Shown piece after piece: positions 1-11,889 of a stretch of DNA of 64,000 nt. Below the pieces are notes generated by a model that saw only the letters and a program-made list of their open reading frames with translations, was not told the origin of the DNA and ran no database searches. This stretch comes from Datisca glomerata (taxonomy: Eukaryota; Streptophyta; Magnoliopsida; Cucurbitales; Datiscaceae). Numbering within the stretch: the stretch's first letter is position 1; every line of letters starts with the position of its first letter. The stretch spans positions 251,427 through 315,426 of the forward strand of contig QANY01011952.1 in the NCBI GenBank assembly GCA_003255025.1, given 5' to 3'. A program made the position numbers and the translations under genes.

Positions 1-186
1 CGTGGAGCCAGAGCGGGAGTGGTGGTCCAGACATCACATGGCCAAACTTTCAACCAAGCATTGTCATTCGGCTTTCAGGCATCAAACAATGAAGCAGAGT
101 ACGATGCATTGTTAGCTCGACTACGCCTCATGAATGAATTCAAGGTAACAAGTATGAAAATATTCTACGATTTGATGTTAGTTTAG
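1..186 (+). pseudogene. Archaeal-type RNase H fragment of gypsy element 1
   Basis: Frame 1 opens with a glycine-rich strand and the diagnostic motif FQASNNEAEYDALLA, followed by KIFYD, then a stop at 184. These are the SNNEAEYEAL and KIFSDSQLV blocks of the extra RNase H domain found in Tat-lineage gypsy elements between the ordinary RNase H and integrase. The active-site Glu (EAEY) is visible, but the Asp of the SDSQ block has become YDLM. About 60 residues normally found before the integrase are missing, since the frame resumes at 208 with an 'ADALxxLGSSA'-like stretch. It is therefore a deleted, non-functional copy. Confidence 0.75.
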
Positions 187-207
187 AAAAATACAATGTA
201 AAGTATA

Positions 208-1418
208 TTGGTTCGCATGGAAAAAAATTTGAGAATAGATGCTCTGGAAAATTTGGGGTCATCAGCCAAATTTATGTTCAAAAGAACTGTTACCATAGAA
301 AATGTGAGCGAGTCGAGTACAAAGACACCCATACAAGCGGAAGTCACAGCAGAGAATGGTGAATATGGTTGGCGAAAGAGCATTGTACGATACCCCCTCT
401 ACCAAGAGCTCCCAGCTAATAAAATGGAAGCCCGGAAGCTCCAGCAATGGAGCGCTAGGTATACCAGGATCGATGAGGAGCTGTATATAAGGTCAGTCTT
501 AGGCTTGTATCTTAAATGTCTTTCCCCAATAGAGGCCAAGTATGTAATGGCTGAAGTATACGAAAGAATCTGCGGGAACTATTTAGGTGGGAGATTTCTG
601 GCCAATAAGTTATTGAATGAAGGGTACTATTGGCAAAAAATATATGAGAAATCAAAGTATTTTGTAAAGAAGTGTAACAAGGGCCAATGGTATGCTCCCA
701 TTCCGAAGATGGCTCCTAAAGAATTACAAACGCGGGTGAGCCTTTGGTCGTTCATGGAATGGAGAATCGATGTAATTGGGCAACTAACGATGGCCCCGTT
801 TAGAAAAGGTTCCTACTGGTCGCAACTAACTACTTCACAAAGTGATAAAAGCATAATCGTTAGCAAGAGTACGAGAAGAGGAGGTAAAGAAACTCTTATG
901 AAAAAATATCGTTTGCAGGTACGGGATCCCCAAAGTGTTTGTTTCTGATAACGGGTTTCCTTTTCACTAGGAGTCAAGTGAAAAGGAAATTGGGTTGATG
1001 AATTACCATAAGTTCTCTAGGCATATTGAACAACACGACGAGAACCAACTAGAGAAACACCTTTCGCCCTAACATTTGGGGTAGAAGCTATTATACCAGT
1101 CGAAATTGGATACTCCACAATGAAATCAGGAATAGACAAAGTCATAAACGCGGAACAAATTACTAGAAGTTTAAACTTTTGGGAGGAAAAGAGAGAGACA
1201 GTTCTGTTGAGAATGGACAATTACAACTAGAAAAGAAGAAAGTACTTCCAAAAGAAAGTTAAAGTACGACAATTTCAAGCGGGAGGTCTTATGCTGAATA
1301 GATTTTTTCAGTCAAATGAAGGTAAATTGGGACCAAATCCTAATACTTAATGACCAGTGAGGGAAATGATCTATCTAAGCCTTGGAATGCTTTACATTTG
1401 TGCAAATATTATGTGTAA
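208..1418 (+). pseudogene. Gypsy integrase (zinc-binding, core and C-terminal parts), broken
   Basis: The 246-residue frame 208-948 contains the integrase H2C2 region: EARKLQQWSARYTRIDEELY, CGNYLGGRFLANKLL, GYYWQ and FVKKCNKGQ. It continues into the start of the catalytic core (SLWSFMEWRIDVIGQL). Past the stop the match continues in shifted frames: a WVDELP block near 994, a KVRVRQF-like block near 1260, GKLGPN near 1324, and a terminal PWNALHLCKYYV ending at a TAA (1416-1418). That order matches the family's integrase through its C-terminal GKLGPN/PWNA tail. Multiple stops and frameshifts mean it cannot produce an enzyme. Integrase would join retrotransposon cDNA to host DNA. Confidence 0.8.
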
Positions 1419-1506
1419 TTATTTTTATATAGTGAAAACATTTATACTCATGATTTTTTCCCTTTAAAGGTTTTTCACGTAAAAATCTGGTGTTCATTAT
1501 TCCTTT

Positions 1507-1862
1507 TTCAAAAATGAAAATGGACTCTTGAACTCACAAAGAGCTTATGTCCACGAAAACTTTTGCTTTCTAAAAAAAAAATGGCCCCCTAAACTCATCA
1601 AGAGCTTATGTCCATGAAGATTTTTGCTTTCTAAAGAAAACGGGCCCTTGAGCTCACTAAGTGCTTATGTCCATGAAGACTTTTACTTTCTAAAGAAAAT
1701 GAGCCCATGAGCTCACTAAGAGCTTATGTTCATGAAGGATTCTACTTTCTAAAGGAAACGGGTCCCTAAGCTCACCAAGAACTTATGTCCATGAAGACTT
1801 TTACTTTTTAAAGAAAACAAGCATCTGAGCTCACCAAGAGTTGAAATCCATGAGGAACGATG
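1507..1862 (+). repeat. 58-60 bp tandem repeat downstream of gypsy pol
   Basis: About six diverged units, each containing a purine stretch, a 'gagctcactaagagcttatg' core and 'ccatgaagacttttactt'. The same sequence family occurs inverted at about 54200-54860, and the similarity extends past the array into 1860-1960. The array sits between the end of pol and the antisense ORF. Confidence 0.85.
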
Positions 1863-2179
1863 TCTGTAACATCATGCTCTAAAGGAAATAAAAAAGAAGA
1901 AGTTTGAAAAGAAAGGAGGAAAGAAGGAAGAAATTTGAAAAGAAAGAAGAAACAAGGTGCGAAACGATGGAATCCTAGAAAAATATTCAATACTTAGAAT
2001 TTTTTTGAGGATATTTAGAAAAGTAAAGAAGGACCAAAGCGAAAGATGCGGTAAAAATTACATAGGAAGTTCCAATTGTGGGAAAACAATGCTAAAAGAT
2101 CAAAATGGTCTTCATTCTCATTGATGGTGATGCAAAATTACAAAGAAAAGAAGATAAGAAAACTGAATTACAACTAAAC
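1863..2179. other. Gypsy element 1 spacer, no gene seen
   Basis: A purine-rich stretch (about 1885-1960, runs of aagaagaa/gaaaggagg) is followed by AT-rich sequence. The purine-rich part is homologous, inverted, to about 54200-54290. No reading frame of note. Confidence 0.6.
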
Positions 2180-3795
2180 TAAAACAACCTAAATGCTTGA
2201 CAACTACTGGATCCTTCTCCTTTTCAGCAGCTGCAATAGGAGTGGTAGACGACCTAGGGTCTTCGACAGTAGTGTCTTCAGTTGAAGCATTGACGGAATC
2301 CTCAACTTCTAGAACAAGTGCCTGCTTAGGAGGACGGTTTGCTTCGGCATCTCTATAGCCAACACTAACACAAGTACCTTCATTTGCTCAAACAAAGCTT
2401 GGTACTCCGTTTCAGAAGCCTACTCGCATTCGAGGGCTTCATCCCTGGCTTTCTCAGCTTTGGCTTTTACCTTCTCATCCTCGACCAAGGCCTTTCTTAC
2501 AACCACTATGTCCTCGGCCATCTTTAGCTCTTCAGCTGCTGCCACCTTTACGTCATGAGCCATCCTGTCCAAAGTCCTTTGAAGTTCAACCTCATTTGCT
2601 AGGTGCTGCTCCTTTTCAGTTTAAAGACAAGCCATGGCAGAGTTTGCCTCCATAAGCTCTCTCTAGAGAGTCATCAAAGCCTGGTCGCGCATATGATGAT
2701 GCTCCTAGAGAGCGTTGTAGTGGATGATAACCTGAAAAAAATGAAAAATAAACTAAGTGTAACTTCAAAGAAGAAGAGAAGGAAAATAAAATTTTACCCG
2801 CATCAAATCATGGCTCAAGTTATTGCAAGCTCACCAATACCAAACCTCTTCATGTTGTTAGTATCAGCTTCAGACTGAATATCGCGAAAGGACAACGTGA
2901 GAAGCCACAACATCGTCAAGGAAACTCACAGATCCAGGAACAGGAGGGTTGGAAAATCGCTTCAACCTCCGTAGAGCTGGTAAAGGTTCGCCAGTAGCAT
3001 TGCTCTAGGACCCAGAAGAATTTCCCGAAGTGGCAGTACCCACAGCGGTCACAACAGGAGCTGGTGGAAGAGGAGGATCAGAATTCAAGGGAGCTTCGAA
3101 GTGCACAGTGGGGACTCTGGGAGTGGGAAGCATGAATGAGAGCTCTGAGCAGGACGAGCTTGAAGTGTCCGTTGGGGTCCTCTTCGCAATGGGACCAACG
3201 AATTTACTGTGAAGTCTTTTTGTCATCATTATGCCTGTTTGGGCTCGATCAAACAATTCTTGATGATCTAAAGAACTAGAGCTAGAGTGGCTAGAAACTG
3301 AATGGAAAAAGGGAGTTTGAATTGATGATGAACGTGCTGGAACCAGGACAGCAGCAGAAGCTGAAGATGAAGAGGGGGTCAAGGTTTAAGCGAAAGCTAA
3401 AAACGTAGGCAGGGTAAATACCGATGAGCACTTTCCAATCCCTGTCTTCCGCTCGAAGATGGAAAGTAGCAAAAATCTTTGCCTTGGAGTCTTTGGAAAT
3501 ATAGGGATTCAGGTTCTTCTTAGTTGTAAAAGAAAAGATACAAAAACCAGTCAAAAAGTGGAGAAAAGAATAAACAAATAATAAGAAAAGGCGAGAACTG
3601 GAGCTCTGACAACTTACTAAAAACTGCCGATTTCTTGAGAATTGTCCAGCGGGCATCACCACCCCAATTCCCGCCAACCAGAAGCGTATCCCTCTCCCAA
3701 CCCTTGTCTCCTTTTAGAATCTTGGTTATTAGGTTCCCTCTCCTTTCGGATGGGCGAGGGGCAAGGTAATAAATATCTACTCAGAACTTGACTAT
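2180..3795 (-). pseudogene. Antisense, intron-containing ORF of gypsy element 1 (gypsy-type transposon / coiled-coil protein)
   Basis: Reading the minus strand from 3795: exon 1 encodes YYLAPRPSERR and KGWERDTLLVGGNWGG, resembling the 'YYL-PR ... KGWKxRFFFV' block of the plant 'putative gypsy type transposon' family (recalled as PF04195). Candidate introns follow: 3617-3519 (GTAAGT...AG), 3421-3361 and 2797-2732 (GTAAAA...TTTTCAG). The middle exon is Ser/Pro-rich (a 125-residue frame 3382-3005, then a stop). The last exon is a Lys/Glu/Ala-rich coiled coil (VELQRTLDRMAHDVK, KAKAEKARDEALE) that breaks at a stop near 2425. The orientation is opposite to pol, as in antisense extra ORFs of Tat elements. 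The N-terminus is missing, the function of these proteins is unknown, and this copy is dead. Confidence 0.65.
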
Positions 3796-6105
3796 GCAAC
3801 AATGAAAAAGCTCATCTAATCCTAAACCAAAATGATAGGCAAATGAAAGACTTTCTAAAGCGTAATTGTAAAACAATTAAATTATAGATCAAAGTTTCAA
3901 TTAAACATGTGATGTGTCAATTATATATTTGATAATATTTTATTATTTATTAAAATATAATTCAAAAAATATTCTAGATCGATCAAGTTATGGATAATAT
4001 TTTAAGTGTTGTGTCATTCACTTATAGATTGATTTGCAATGCGTAATTTTATACTCATCACGTAATTGATTAAGTTTTAAACAATCAAGTGATGTGACAA
4101 TCATTTATATGTTAAATTGTCAAATCATTTTAATAAATTATAAAATATCAACTTATAAATGATTGTTACATTCTTGATTAGCCATTTTTTAAAATTTATG
4201 AGATCTAGCTCTTGACACATTTTGAATGTATAATTGACTCCCTTTAAATTACTTGGTGTGGTTCTCATCATTGATCCTTCATAAATGTCCTGCATTTTAG
4301 CTTATGTAAGAGATAATAGCATGATTTATCTTTGAATTCTCCGTTATTGCTAGGCCAGACTATCGAGTCCTTAAAATAGTTCTGTAAGATAGGAATATCA
4401 TAGATGTTTCTTGCTATCTAGGGAGGAAAAGTATACTCAATAAAGTTCTTATTTCATATAGCACAATTAGGGTAAAAAAATCAGAAACTAGATTAATATC
4501 AGATCTATAGAAACTAGATAGGTCCCTAAAACCAAGAACCCAACTTTGGTTCCAAATATTAACATTAGATAGGTCGCCAAAACTTAATTTTCCTATTATA
4601 GCCTCTAGAAGGTCACAATTGAGAAAATATAAATTTTTACGAAGCCTGTAACATAGACTAATAAGATTCTTAAGTAAAACTAAGTCTCGATCATATATCC
4701 TCATTATAACTTAGGTTACAACTTGATCATCATAAATCATAATTGATTTCTTATCCATATTTATGTTCGCAATTCTCCAAATTATCTCCACAATTTTTTT
4801 ACAAAAACAATCTTTAATTGAATATAAATTCAGCCCGAATGAGTAAATATTTAGGACCAATTTCCTCAAATCTCTCAAATGTTATGGAACCGTTAGAATC
4901 TTTTCACATTTAATTATTTTTGTCTTTTTTTGTCGTTGGAATTGAAGTTGTGCTTTAAATGTTGAGTGCAGACTGCAGAGTCGAAGATTGGAGAACTCCA
5001 TCCACTAATCGATCAAAACAAGGCGGCTGGCTTTGCTTCAGAGGGGACTAAGCCCAGGTCAATCATGGCGGACATTACAAATTCCTTTTTGACTCAAAAT
5101 TATTTCAACGCTGCCCATTAGTAGATCATTTAATTAAAAAGCATGTATAGTTCGTCCTCATAAGTTTTTTCCAAAGGTGAGTTATAATTTTTTGAAAGTT
5201 GTATTACACTAAACTCCATAACTTCTGGAGTAAATGTATTTTTTTTAGAAGTTGTATCAACACTTTAATCTCTAAATTTTCATTTTAAATATATAGTTTA
5301 AGAATTAAATTTTTGTTACAATCACTAATGAAAATAAGTATGTGACATATAAGTGTGTATGAGATTAACTTAAAAGTACAACATCTTATTACAAATTTTC
5401 ACATTTTCACCTCTTGTTCTCGTCGACCTGTATCTTTCTCTTAAATATCATTTTTTTACTTTGGATTTAAAAGATAAATGGTGAAACAGTGAAAATTCTT
5501 AAAAATGACGAGATCTAATTTTTTCATGATGCATGTGCATGTCACATGACGATTTTTAGAGTGTTTATAATGAAAGATTAATTTTAAACCTTTTTGTGGA
5601 CTATAGTGTTATTTTGAAAAGGTTTAGGGTGTGACAAAACTCGCAACTATCTCTAAAAAACTAGAAGGGGTAAATCACATATGTTGAAATGTGTCTTCGT
5701 TTTTTTGTTCAAAATGTGCTGAACTGTGTCTGGTTTTACCCTATGCTTATTAAAAGGATTTAGTCTAATTTTCCGTTAACATTTAAGTTTTAAAGAGTAT
5801 AACAAACTAATCTTGTCAACAATATGATTAATCATTAGGCTGACTCGAAACCATAAAAAAATAATTAATCACAATAATAGACATTAGTAGTGTGTTTATG
5901 ATTAACTTACATACATTTAGTCCAATAATTTAAGCTCAGCCATCTATTTTTAATGTAATGATAACGAATTAACTCACTGAGCTCTCCTCCCATTTTTATA
6001 ATTGAAATAAGAAGAAAAGTTCTGCAGAATTACCAAATCTGTCCTCTTATAAAGGACAAAATGAAAACAGAACAGATTGATGCCCAGTTATGACTATTTC
6101 TCTCC
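3796..6105. other. AT-rich intergenic DNA, no gene seen
   Basis: Low-complexity AT-rich sequence between the gypsy relic and the promoter of the MAPK-substrate gene. Short open frames (for example minus 4704-4414) have no recognisable domain or coding bias. I see no transposon ends in it. Confidence 0.6.
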
Positions 6106-6115
6106 CCTTATACCG

Positions 6116-6128
6116 AAATATAAAAAGG
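6116..6128 (+). promoter_or_regulatory. Probable TATA box of the MAPK-substrate-like gene
   Basis: aaatataaaaagg lies about 135 bases before the ATG at 6256, which leaves room for a 5' leader of about 100 bases. The leader ends in a GA-rich stretch (gagagagtcacagag...), common in plant leaders. Confidence 0.6.
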
Positions 6129-6255
6129 TCAAGCCTCATTCTCATACTAAACAACTAAAGCAACCCATAGAAATTAAGTAATCAATCTTCAACTCTTCTT
6201 CATATCGGAAAGATCCAGAGAGAGTCACAGAGGGAGGCAGAGAGAAAGAGAGGGC

Positions 6256-6621
6256 ATGGCTGGATTGCAAAGATCTGCGGTATCTTTCAGGAGACAAGGC
6301 TCTTCAGGTCTTGTATTCGATGATAAGTTTTTATCAGGGGAATTAAACAAAGTGATGCAAAACGACCAACAGCTAGAACAAGGGAAAGATCAGGACGACA
6401 AGACGGAGATTAAGGAGGCAAAATCACCTAGAACCATTCAGCCAATCAGCATCGAACGGAGCCCATCTAACGGTGGACGACGCGTCTACCGCACCGACAA
6501 GGTTCCGCCGGCAATCGAGCCTCCTTCCCCCAAAGTCTCCGCCTGTGGATTTTGCAGCGCGTTCAGTAAAACAGCCAATAAGAATCATCGAACAAAGCCT
6601 GGTAAGCGTAGATCACGGTAG
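6256..6621 (+). CDS. MAPK kinase substrate-like protein (At1g80180 type), 121 aa
   Basis: Single-exon, 121 residues, complete from ATG to TAG. The N-terminus MAGLQRSAVSFRRQGSSGLV followed by FDDKFLSGEL is the signature I recall for the small plant family annotated as 'MAPK kinase substrate protein At1g80180'. The middle is acidic and polar. Three Ser-Pro sites (Ser57, Ser69, Ser91) are candidate MAP-kinase targets, and a basic C-terminus (KPGKRRSR) could act in nuclear targeting. CGFC (97-100) lies in the conserved tail. No membrane segment or signal peptide, so probably cytosolic or nuclear. A TATA box and GA-rich leader precede it and the start context (ggcATGG) is good. It looks intact and under selection, unlike its surroundings. 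The precise biochemical role is not established from the sequence; a phosphorylated regulator is the family-based inference. Confidence 0.85.
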   Translation: MAGLQRSAVSFRRQGSSGLVFDDKFLSGELNKVMQNDQQLEQGKDQDDKTEIKEAKSPRTIQPISIERSPSNGGRRVYRTDKVPPAIEPPSPKVSACGFCSAFSKTANKNHRTKPGKRRSR

Positions 6622-8112
6622 ATTCATTCAGTTCCTTCGGTGACTGCGATGTAACGAATTCCGCCGGCCGGCGACTGGACTTGACTCGATAGACTGGTTA
6701 TATTGTTATATTTTTAGGTTTGTAGGGTCAAGGTTCATCTCAATTGAGATGTGAGAGTTTTGGAAAACTGAAACAGATGTAAATTCTTTTGTTTTCTGGG
6801 TCTTTCTGGACATTTCACTGTGATCAAGTTCTTGTTTCTGTTACTGTTACTATGATCAGTTTTAAACTGTTGGGTGATTTCAATCATGTGCATAAATGGA
6901 ATTTCATATGTTGAAATCTTGGATTTGTTATTGCTGTTTCTAAATATATTTACCGTACTTGTTCTTAAAATTAGAGTATGGGGATCGGAATAACTTTCTT
7001 CTTTTGTGGCTATATTTACGGATTTTTAATCAAGATTTATATCGTTTCTAAAATAAAAAGGTGGAGGGACATAAATTCTTACTGAAATTATTGTAGTATA
7101 TTGAGAAATGAAAATTTGTGAGTGTTATGTTTTGGAGATGGATAGGCCATAGGGAGAGAGAGAGGTAGAGGTAGACCCCTCATCTGAAATTCACCTTTGA
7201 TTCTTATCTGATTTCAGTGTTTTGGGTGTAGAGAGCGTATGACGGTGAGAATGCGTGTTTTTCAATGGTCAACGAATTAATGACAGAAATGTGTTAGCCG
7301 ACAGAGTGGAGCAATTGGACAACCTAATTCGCTTCATTTTTCATGCCGGTGCCGGTCTATCACATTCACGTCTTAGCCTTCTAACCTTTCTACTCTCTGA
7401 TTTGAACAGCCTATATTTGGGGAATAATATCATGTAGAGGTGATATCTAGGCAATGAGTAGGGTGGGTTAAGTAGGGTGACTCGAACCTAACTATATAAA
7501 AGAAGGTAAAATACAAATTACTCTTTTGAACTTTACATTTTCTGTTGAAAGATTTTTTTTTTGATAAAAAAGAAATTGGCACTCTATTGTATATTTGGTT
7601 CTTAAATCATGTGCTAAATGGAGACCACATCATTGAACAGTTTGCATTACAGATCTCGTCCGGTCCAATGTATTTGGATATATCTACTCAAATTCTAATC
7701 TCAAGATCAGATTTAACATCCTAAATTTCTCGTTGGAATGACTTGTCTAGAACATCCTGTTTCGCTAATGCGCTCTAATGTATTCTGATTCGGGTGACGT
7801 TTGCATCTTCATGCTACCTTTATCCCGCACAAATTTCCCCTCACGTTCTTCGGTTCCAATGTCTGCACATTGGGTAACGAAGAAGCGCTTTGATAATAGC
7901 CCTTTAAATGTGTCTGTTTGATTTCAACTTCCATATCTATATGGAATCCGAATACTCCTAATTCGAGTTCGTGTCAGTTCGTTTTCAGTTTGTTTTTTTG
8001 GTAAGTTCTTCGATATATATGGTCTCCCTCCACGTGGAATTTGTTAGTCCTTCATCTTCTATTTTTCTCTACGAAAGTACCTCTCTGCTATTACCTCTTT
8101 AATCATTTCTTC
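6622..8112. other. 3' flank of the MAPK-substrate gene and intergenic DNA
   Basis: The first few hundred bases after the stop are T-rich and probably hold the 3' UTR. The remainder has no recognisable gene. The short frame at 7255-7437 has no domain I recognise. The left limit of gypsy element 2 lies somewhere in 7440-8110, and no LTR terminus was found. Confidence 0.5.
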
Positions 8113-9300
8113 ATGGCTGACCGTACTTCCTCTCCTCCTCTACCTAGGGTTAGAAATGAGAGGGAGTTTAGGGACTTCGTTATGACTCATTCCCAAGGTT
8201 TCCTGAACAGCATTAACATTGGTTTAGGTCATTTTGGGGAAGTCTGTTATCCCATGCTGTCCTCCGTGGGAAATTAACTTACGTCCAATGATATCGCTTT
8301 AGGATTCAAGTTTCCTACGTCTCCCCTTTTCCATGAGTTTTTAGCCTTTTATAGACTGGTTCCCAATTTGCACCTAGTACATGTAGGATGTGACGTTTCT
8401 TGAGGTCATGAACAAGTTTAGGCTCTGGCACCAATTGCGGTTCGGGTTGCGGCTTACAGACAGTCGCCACAATGGAATCTGTTATGGTTTTTCTTCATGC
8501 ACCTTCTCATTTGATGACCATAGGTCCGTCCTCTAGTTCGTATGCCCTCATGCTAGTACATGGTTCCCATAAGTGGTCCCTACTTTTGCCTAGCGAGCCG
8601 CCCGTTCCGATGGACATCAATTTCCTCTGTGATGACATGACTTCCCATGTTCTTGCATGTCAGAAGGACCATGGGCTCGCATGATGCACTAGATCTGATG
8701 AATACTAATTCCAATGCTTAAAAGGACAAATTTGAGCCATAATCTGATCAAGGTAGTTTTTTCTTGTCGTTTTGCTTTGTTTTTGCTACTTCTTTCTCCC
8801 CCTCTCATCTCATTTTCCGTTCTGATCTAGGCCATCATCTTGTATGATGGCTTCCAAGATCATTATGACTGGTGTATGAGACTAGTCATCAAGCTAACGA
8901 AGGACGTAGATGCTGAAAAACAAAAACCATTTGTTTGGAGAAAGCTCCGAGGGGTTGAGCTTGATGAGTTGCGACTAGTGGATGGAGAGATGGATGTCAC
9001 CATGGAATTGTGTGATTGGGATGGGCTTATTTAAAGAAGAGGTTGTTTAGGCGGTCGTCCACTAGATGAAGATGAGATCATTACCAAGCGGATTTCAACT
9101 ATGCGCAAGATAAGATTTAACTCTTATGGTACAAAGATGGTTCTCAGCAGCTTCCCCCACCCACACATAACCTGTATTGATGTTCCTCAAGAAGATATGA
9201 GAGTCAAACTTATGTTTTACTACTGCTTCTATGGAAGTAGTAAATTTGGACTGACTTGGGGCCCCAGACTCATCCTTGCACCCCTAAATGAGGATGTTTA
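8113..9300 (+). pseudogene. Antisense ORF of gypsy element 2 (putative gypsy-type transposon protein), broken
   Basis: Starts at an ATG (MADRTSSPPLP) and reads to SSVGN, where a stop intervenes. It continues in frame as LTSNDIALGFKFPTSPLFHEF and FYRLVPNLHLVH, a block typical of the plant 'putative gypsy type transposon' family (recalled PF04195: hydrophobic, 'LSPLF..FL..F.L.P.QL'). A probable intron runs from about 8753 (GTAGTT) to 8830 (CTAG). The next exon gives HYDWCMRLVIKL and FVWRKLRGVELDELRLVDG. It ends near 9300 in scattered frames. It is convergent to the minus-strand pol and separated from it by a tandem repeat, the same arrangement as 2180-3795. The N-terminal half kept here is the half missing in element 1, so the two relics are complementary. 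Not functional. Confidence 0.6.
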
Positions 9301-9554
9301 AGTTTTTAGTTCTTGTTGCTTTCTTCTTTCTTTTCTCCTTTTCATTTTTCAGAAGAGAATTTTGTGGAGTCTTTGAATCTCTCTTCTTTTGTAAATCCTT
9401 CTATATATAACCTTCATTCTTGGTCTTTTCTTATGTATTTTTCTTTGTTGATGTTTCTTTTGTTTTTTTTTTTTCATTCTTCATATTCTTCGATTACCTA
9501 ATTGTCTCTTTCTCTTTTCTGTGATACTTGGCCTTTTACAAAAAAAAAATTCAT

Positions 9555-9865
9555 TCAGGGGTTTTGGCTTATTTGAAAAGTTTTCCTTCCCGTTCTGGAG
9601 TACATGATCGTTTTTAAGGTTTCCTTATTCTAGGATATTTTAAGCCTTTCCTTACCATTTGGGAATACTTTGATCCTTTCTAATCTCTTTTTCTCGTTTT
9701 GGGATACTTAGATTATTTTTTAGGTTTCTTTCTCGTTTTGGGAAACTGATGATGATTTTATAGCTTTCGGATACTTTGGTTATTTTTATCAGCTTTCTTA
9801 CCCATTCTGGGATCTTGGCTTATTTTAGAGCTTTTCATTTCCGTTTTGCAAACTTGCTCTTTCTT
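9555..9865 (-). repeat. About 40 bp tandem repeat of gypsy element 2
   Basis: Seven to eight diverged units built around 'tttcttacccattctggg' and 'atacttggttatttttta'. It occupies the same place in this element (between pol and the antisense ORF) as the 58-60 bp array does in element 1, but the sequence is different. Confidence 0.7.
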
Positions 9866-9944
9866 TTTGGGACAACTTTCGCAATTGTGAATAAAAGATT
9901 TAAATGAATTAGAAAAGATATCAAACAACTTTATCGAATACCTA

Positions 9945-11134
9945 TTTTATTTTATTTAAGGTATTGATCTCTTCTTCCCGAATCCTGGTTAATGCTTCGA
10001 CCTCTTTCCATTTAGTTAAGTAATTCGTTGCTACCAAGAGAAATTGTGTTTTGGGCTGGTGCCACTATAAGTGGTCTGACGATGTCAATTGCCCATTTCC
10101 TGAATGATCATGGACTAGACTCTATATGGAGTTCCTTCAATGTGGTTTATGAACATTAGCGAACCTTCGAAATCTGTCACACTTCTTGACATACTCCTTG
10201 GCTTCCTTGTGTGGATTGTCCAATTAGTAACCTCCTTTCAAGATTTTATGCGCTAGAGACCTTCCTCCATTATGATGTTTTACATATCCCTTCGTGGATA
10301 TCAACTAACACATTTTTGTCTTGTCTAGTATAAGGCACTTCAGATATGACTTGGTGAAGAACTTCTTAAAAGACGTCCATTTATATTTGATTAATTTCTC
10401 ACCCTTTTGTCGGATCTACCCCGCTACCAGTCTGTCATTAAGCAGCTCTCCACATTTCAGGTATGAGGTGATTGGGTCTTACCACGAAAGTTAAGTTTCA
10501 AGTCATCAACTATGTGGAGAGGTTAAGTTATGCCTGGGTGGTGCAGAAAGTCTACCAGAACCATTCTTATTCTGGGGATTTGCTTCATCCCGTAGGAGTT
10601 CAGGGCCATCAGCAACTGTGACACTTATTCTAGATACCTCACCATAGTAGAATCTCTGGGTACGATTTCACTTGTTCCTTGATTAACAAAGAAATATGAT
10701 GTGTAAAAAATTGAAACTTTTTTCTTTCCTAATTAGCCAGCAGCACTTCATACTCACGATTTCCATTGGAGGCATGGAAGTCGAATAAGAGAGCTTGCTC
10801 TAGAGTTTTGCCTTGTTTGGTTCTTAGCATTAGCCTTGCTTGCCCCTATGGTTGGAAGCCCCGTCAATAAAAGGCTTCCAATCGTTGGTTTCTTCGATAG
10901 GGCATTTTGTTTGTCAATTCTCCTTGGGACTAGTATCATCAATCAGTATGGTATTGTTGAATTCAACAATAAATTTTTCAAGGACTTGTTCTTTATTGTG
11001 TCACATTGTCCCAGTTCTACTACCCATTTGACCAACCTTCCCATCATTTCTGGTGACTGGAGTATGCTTTTGATCGGATATTCGGTAAGTATGACAATAG
11101 TAAAGGCTCGAATAACAATTTCCTGGATGCCATG
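9945..11134 (-). pseudogene. Gypsy element 2 RNase H tail, archaeal-type RNase H and integrase, broken
   Basis: From 11134 downward: VILTEYPIKSILQSPEM and GRLVKWVVELGQ, the segment after RNase H. Then WKPFIDGASN and a degenerate GSGAG strand, KTLEQALLFDFHASN with a changed EAEY block (archaeal-type RNase H). Integrase zinc-finger elements follow (HNGGRSLAHKILKGGY, EYVKKCDRFRRFANVHKPH) and a core start (WAIDIVRPL, TNYLTKWKEVEAL). At least four frame changes and several stops are present. The integrase core and C-terminus beyond 9945 are absent, replaced by the tandem repeat, so this copy has a 3' deletion relative to element 1. Confidence 0.75.
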
Positions 11135-11889
11135 TGAGATGCCTTGATCCCCGAAAGTTAAACATACATATAATTTCATAATTTTGAAATCTCCAAATCG
11201 AAACAAACCCTAATTTTGAGAAAATTCCTAAATTGAAAATTCGTAATTTAGCATGATGGGAAAAATTCTGACCTTAAATAGCGGAAGCATTAAACTTATC
11301 CATGATCGGAATCTTAATCATAAAATAACGGAAGCGATGAAGTGTCTTAAATGCATAATTAATAAACCTCAAAAAATTGAATTATATTCTGAAATAAAGT
11401 CAAAACTTGAAATCCATAATTCATGAAACGTTCACTCATCATAGTTCGTAAAAATCATATTGTAAAATAAACTACTTGAATAACCAAGTTTAACAGAAAA
11501 CGTTTTCCTAAGTTTTAATCAAATCATAAACTGAAAACATAAATTCATCTTATCTAACTGGTTATGGTAGTTTCCCACTCATGCTGCTCGCCATCACCAC
11601 CTGCATCATAATTAACTGTGGGGGAATGAGTATTTTAAAATACTCAGTAAGCAAACTCACGTAATAGCATGCATCCACATGTCATAAATGCAATCATGAC
11701 ATAACATAACTGAACTTAACATATAACATAAATGAAACAAAGTAACGTACTTGATCATGACATGGCTTAACATAGCACACAGATAACGCGTGTCTCAAAC
11801 AGAATCATTTAACAATCTTAATCATATCTTGACTTGTCATATCCTTTAGTTAACAACCTAATCAGAACTCATCACACGTTAATTGAAAC

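Larger units (their letters stand above)
1..3795 (+). mobile_element. Decayed Ty3/gypsy element 1 (Tat/Ogre-like), 3' part
   Basis: The left edge of the window lies inside a gypsy polyprotein. In order there is a second (archaeal-type) RNase H fragment, a full-length but broken integrase ending at 1418, a 58-60 bp tandem repeat (1507-1862), and a spliced reading frame on the opposite strand (3795-2180). A pol followed by a convergent extra ORF is known from the Tat group of plant gypsy elements. No LTR is visible here. The right edge, near 3795, is where similarity to the antisense protein stops, so it is a truncation rather than a mapped terminus. Confidence 0.75.
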
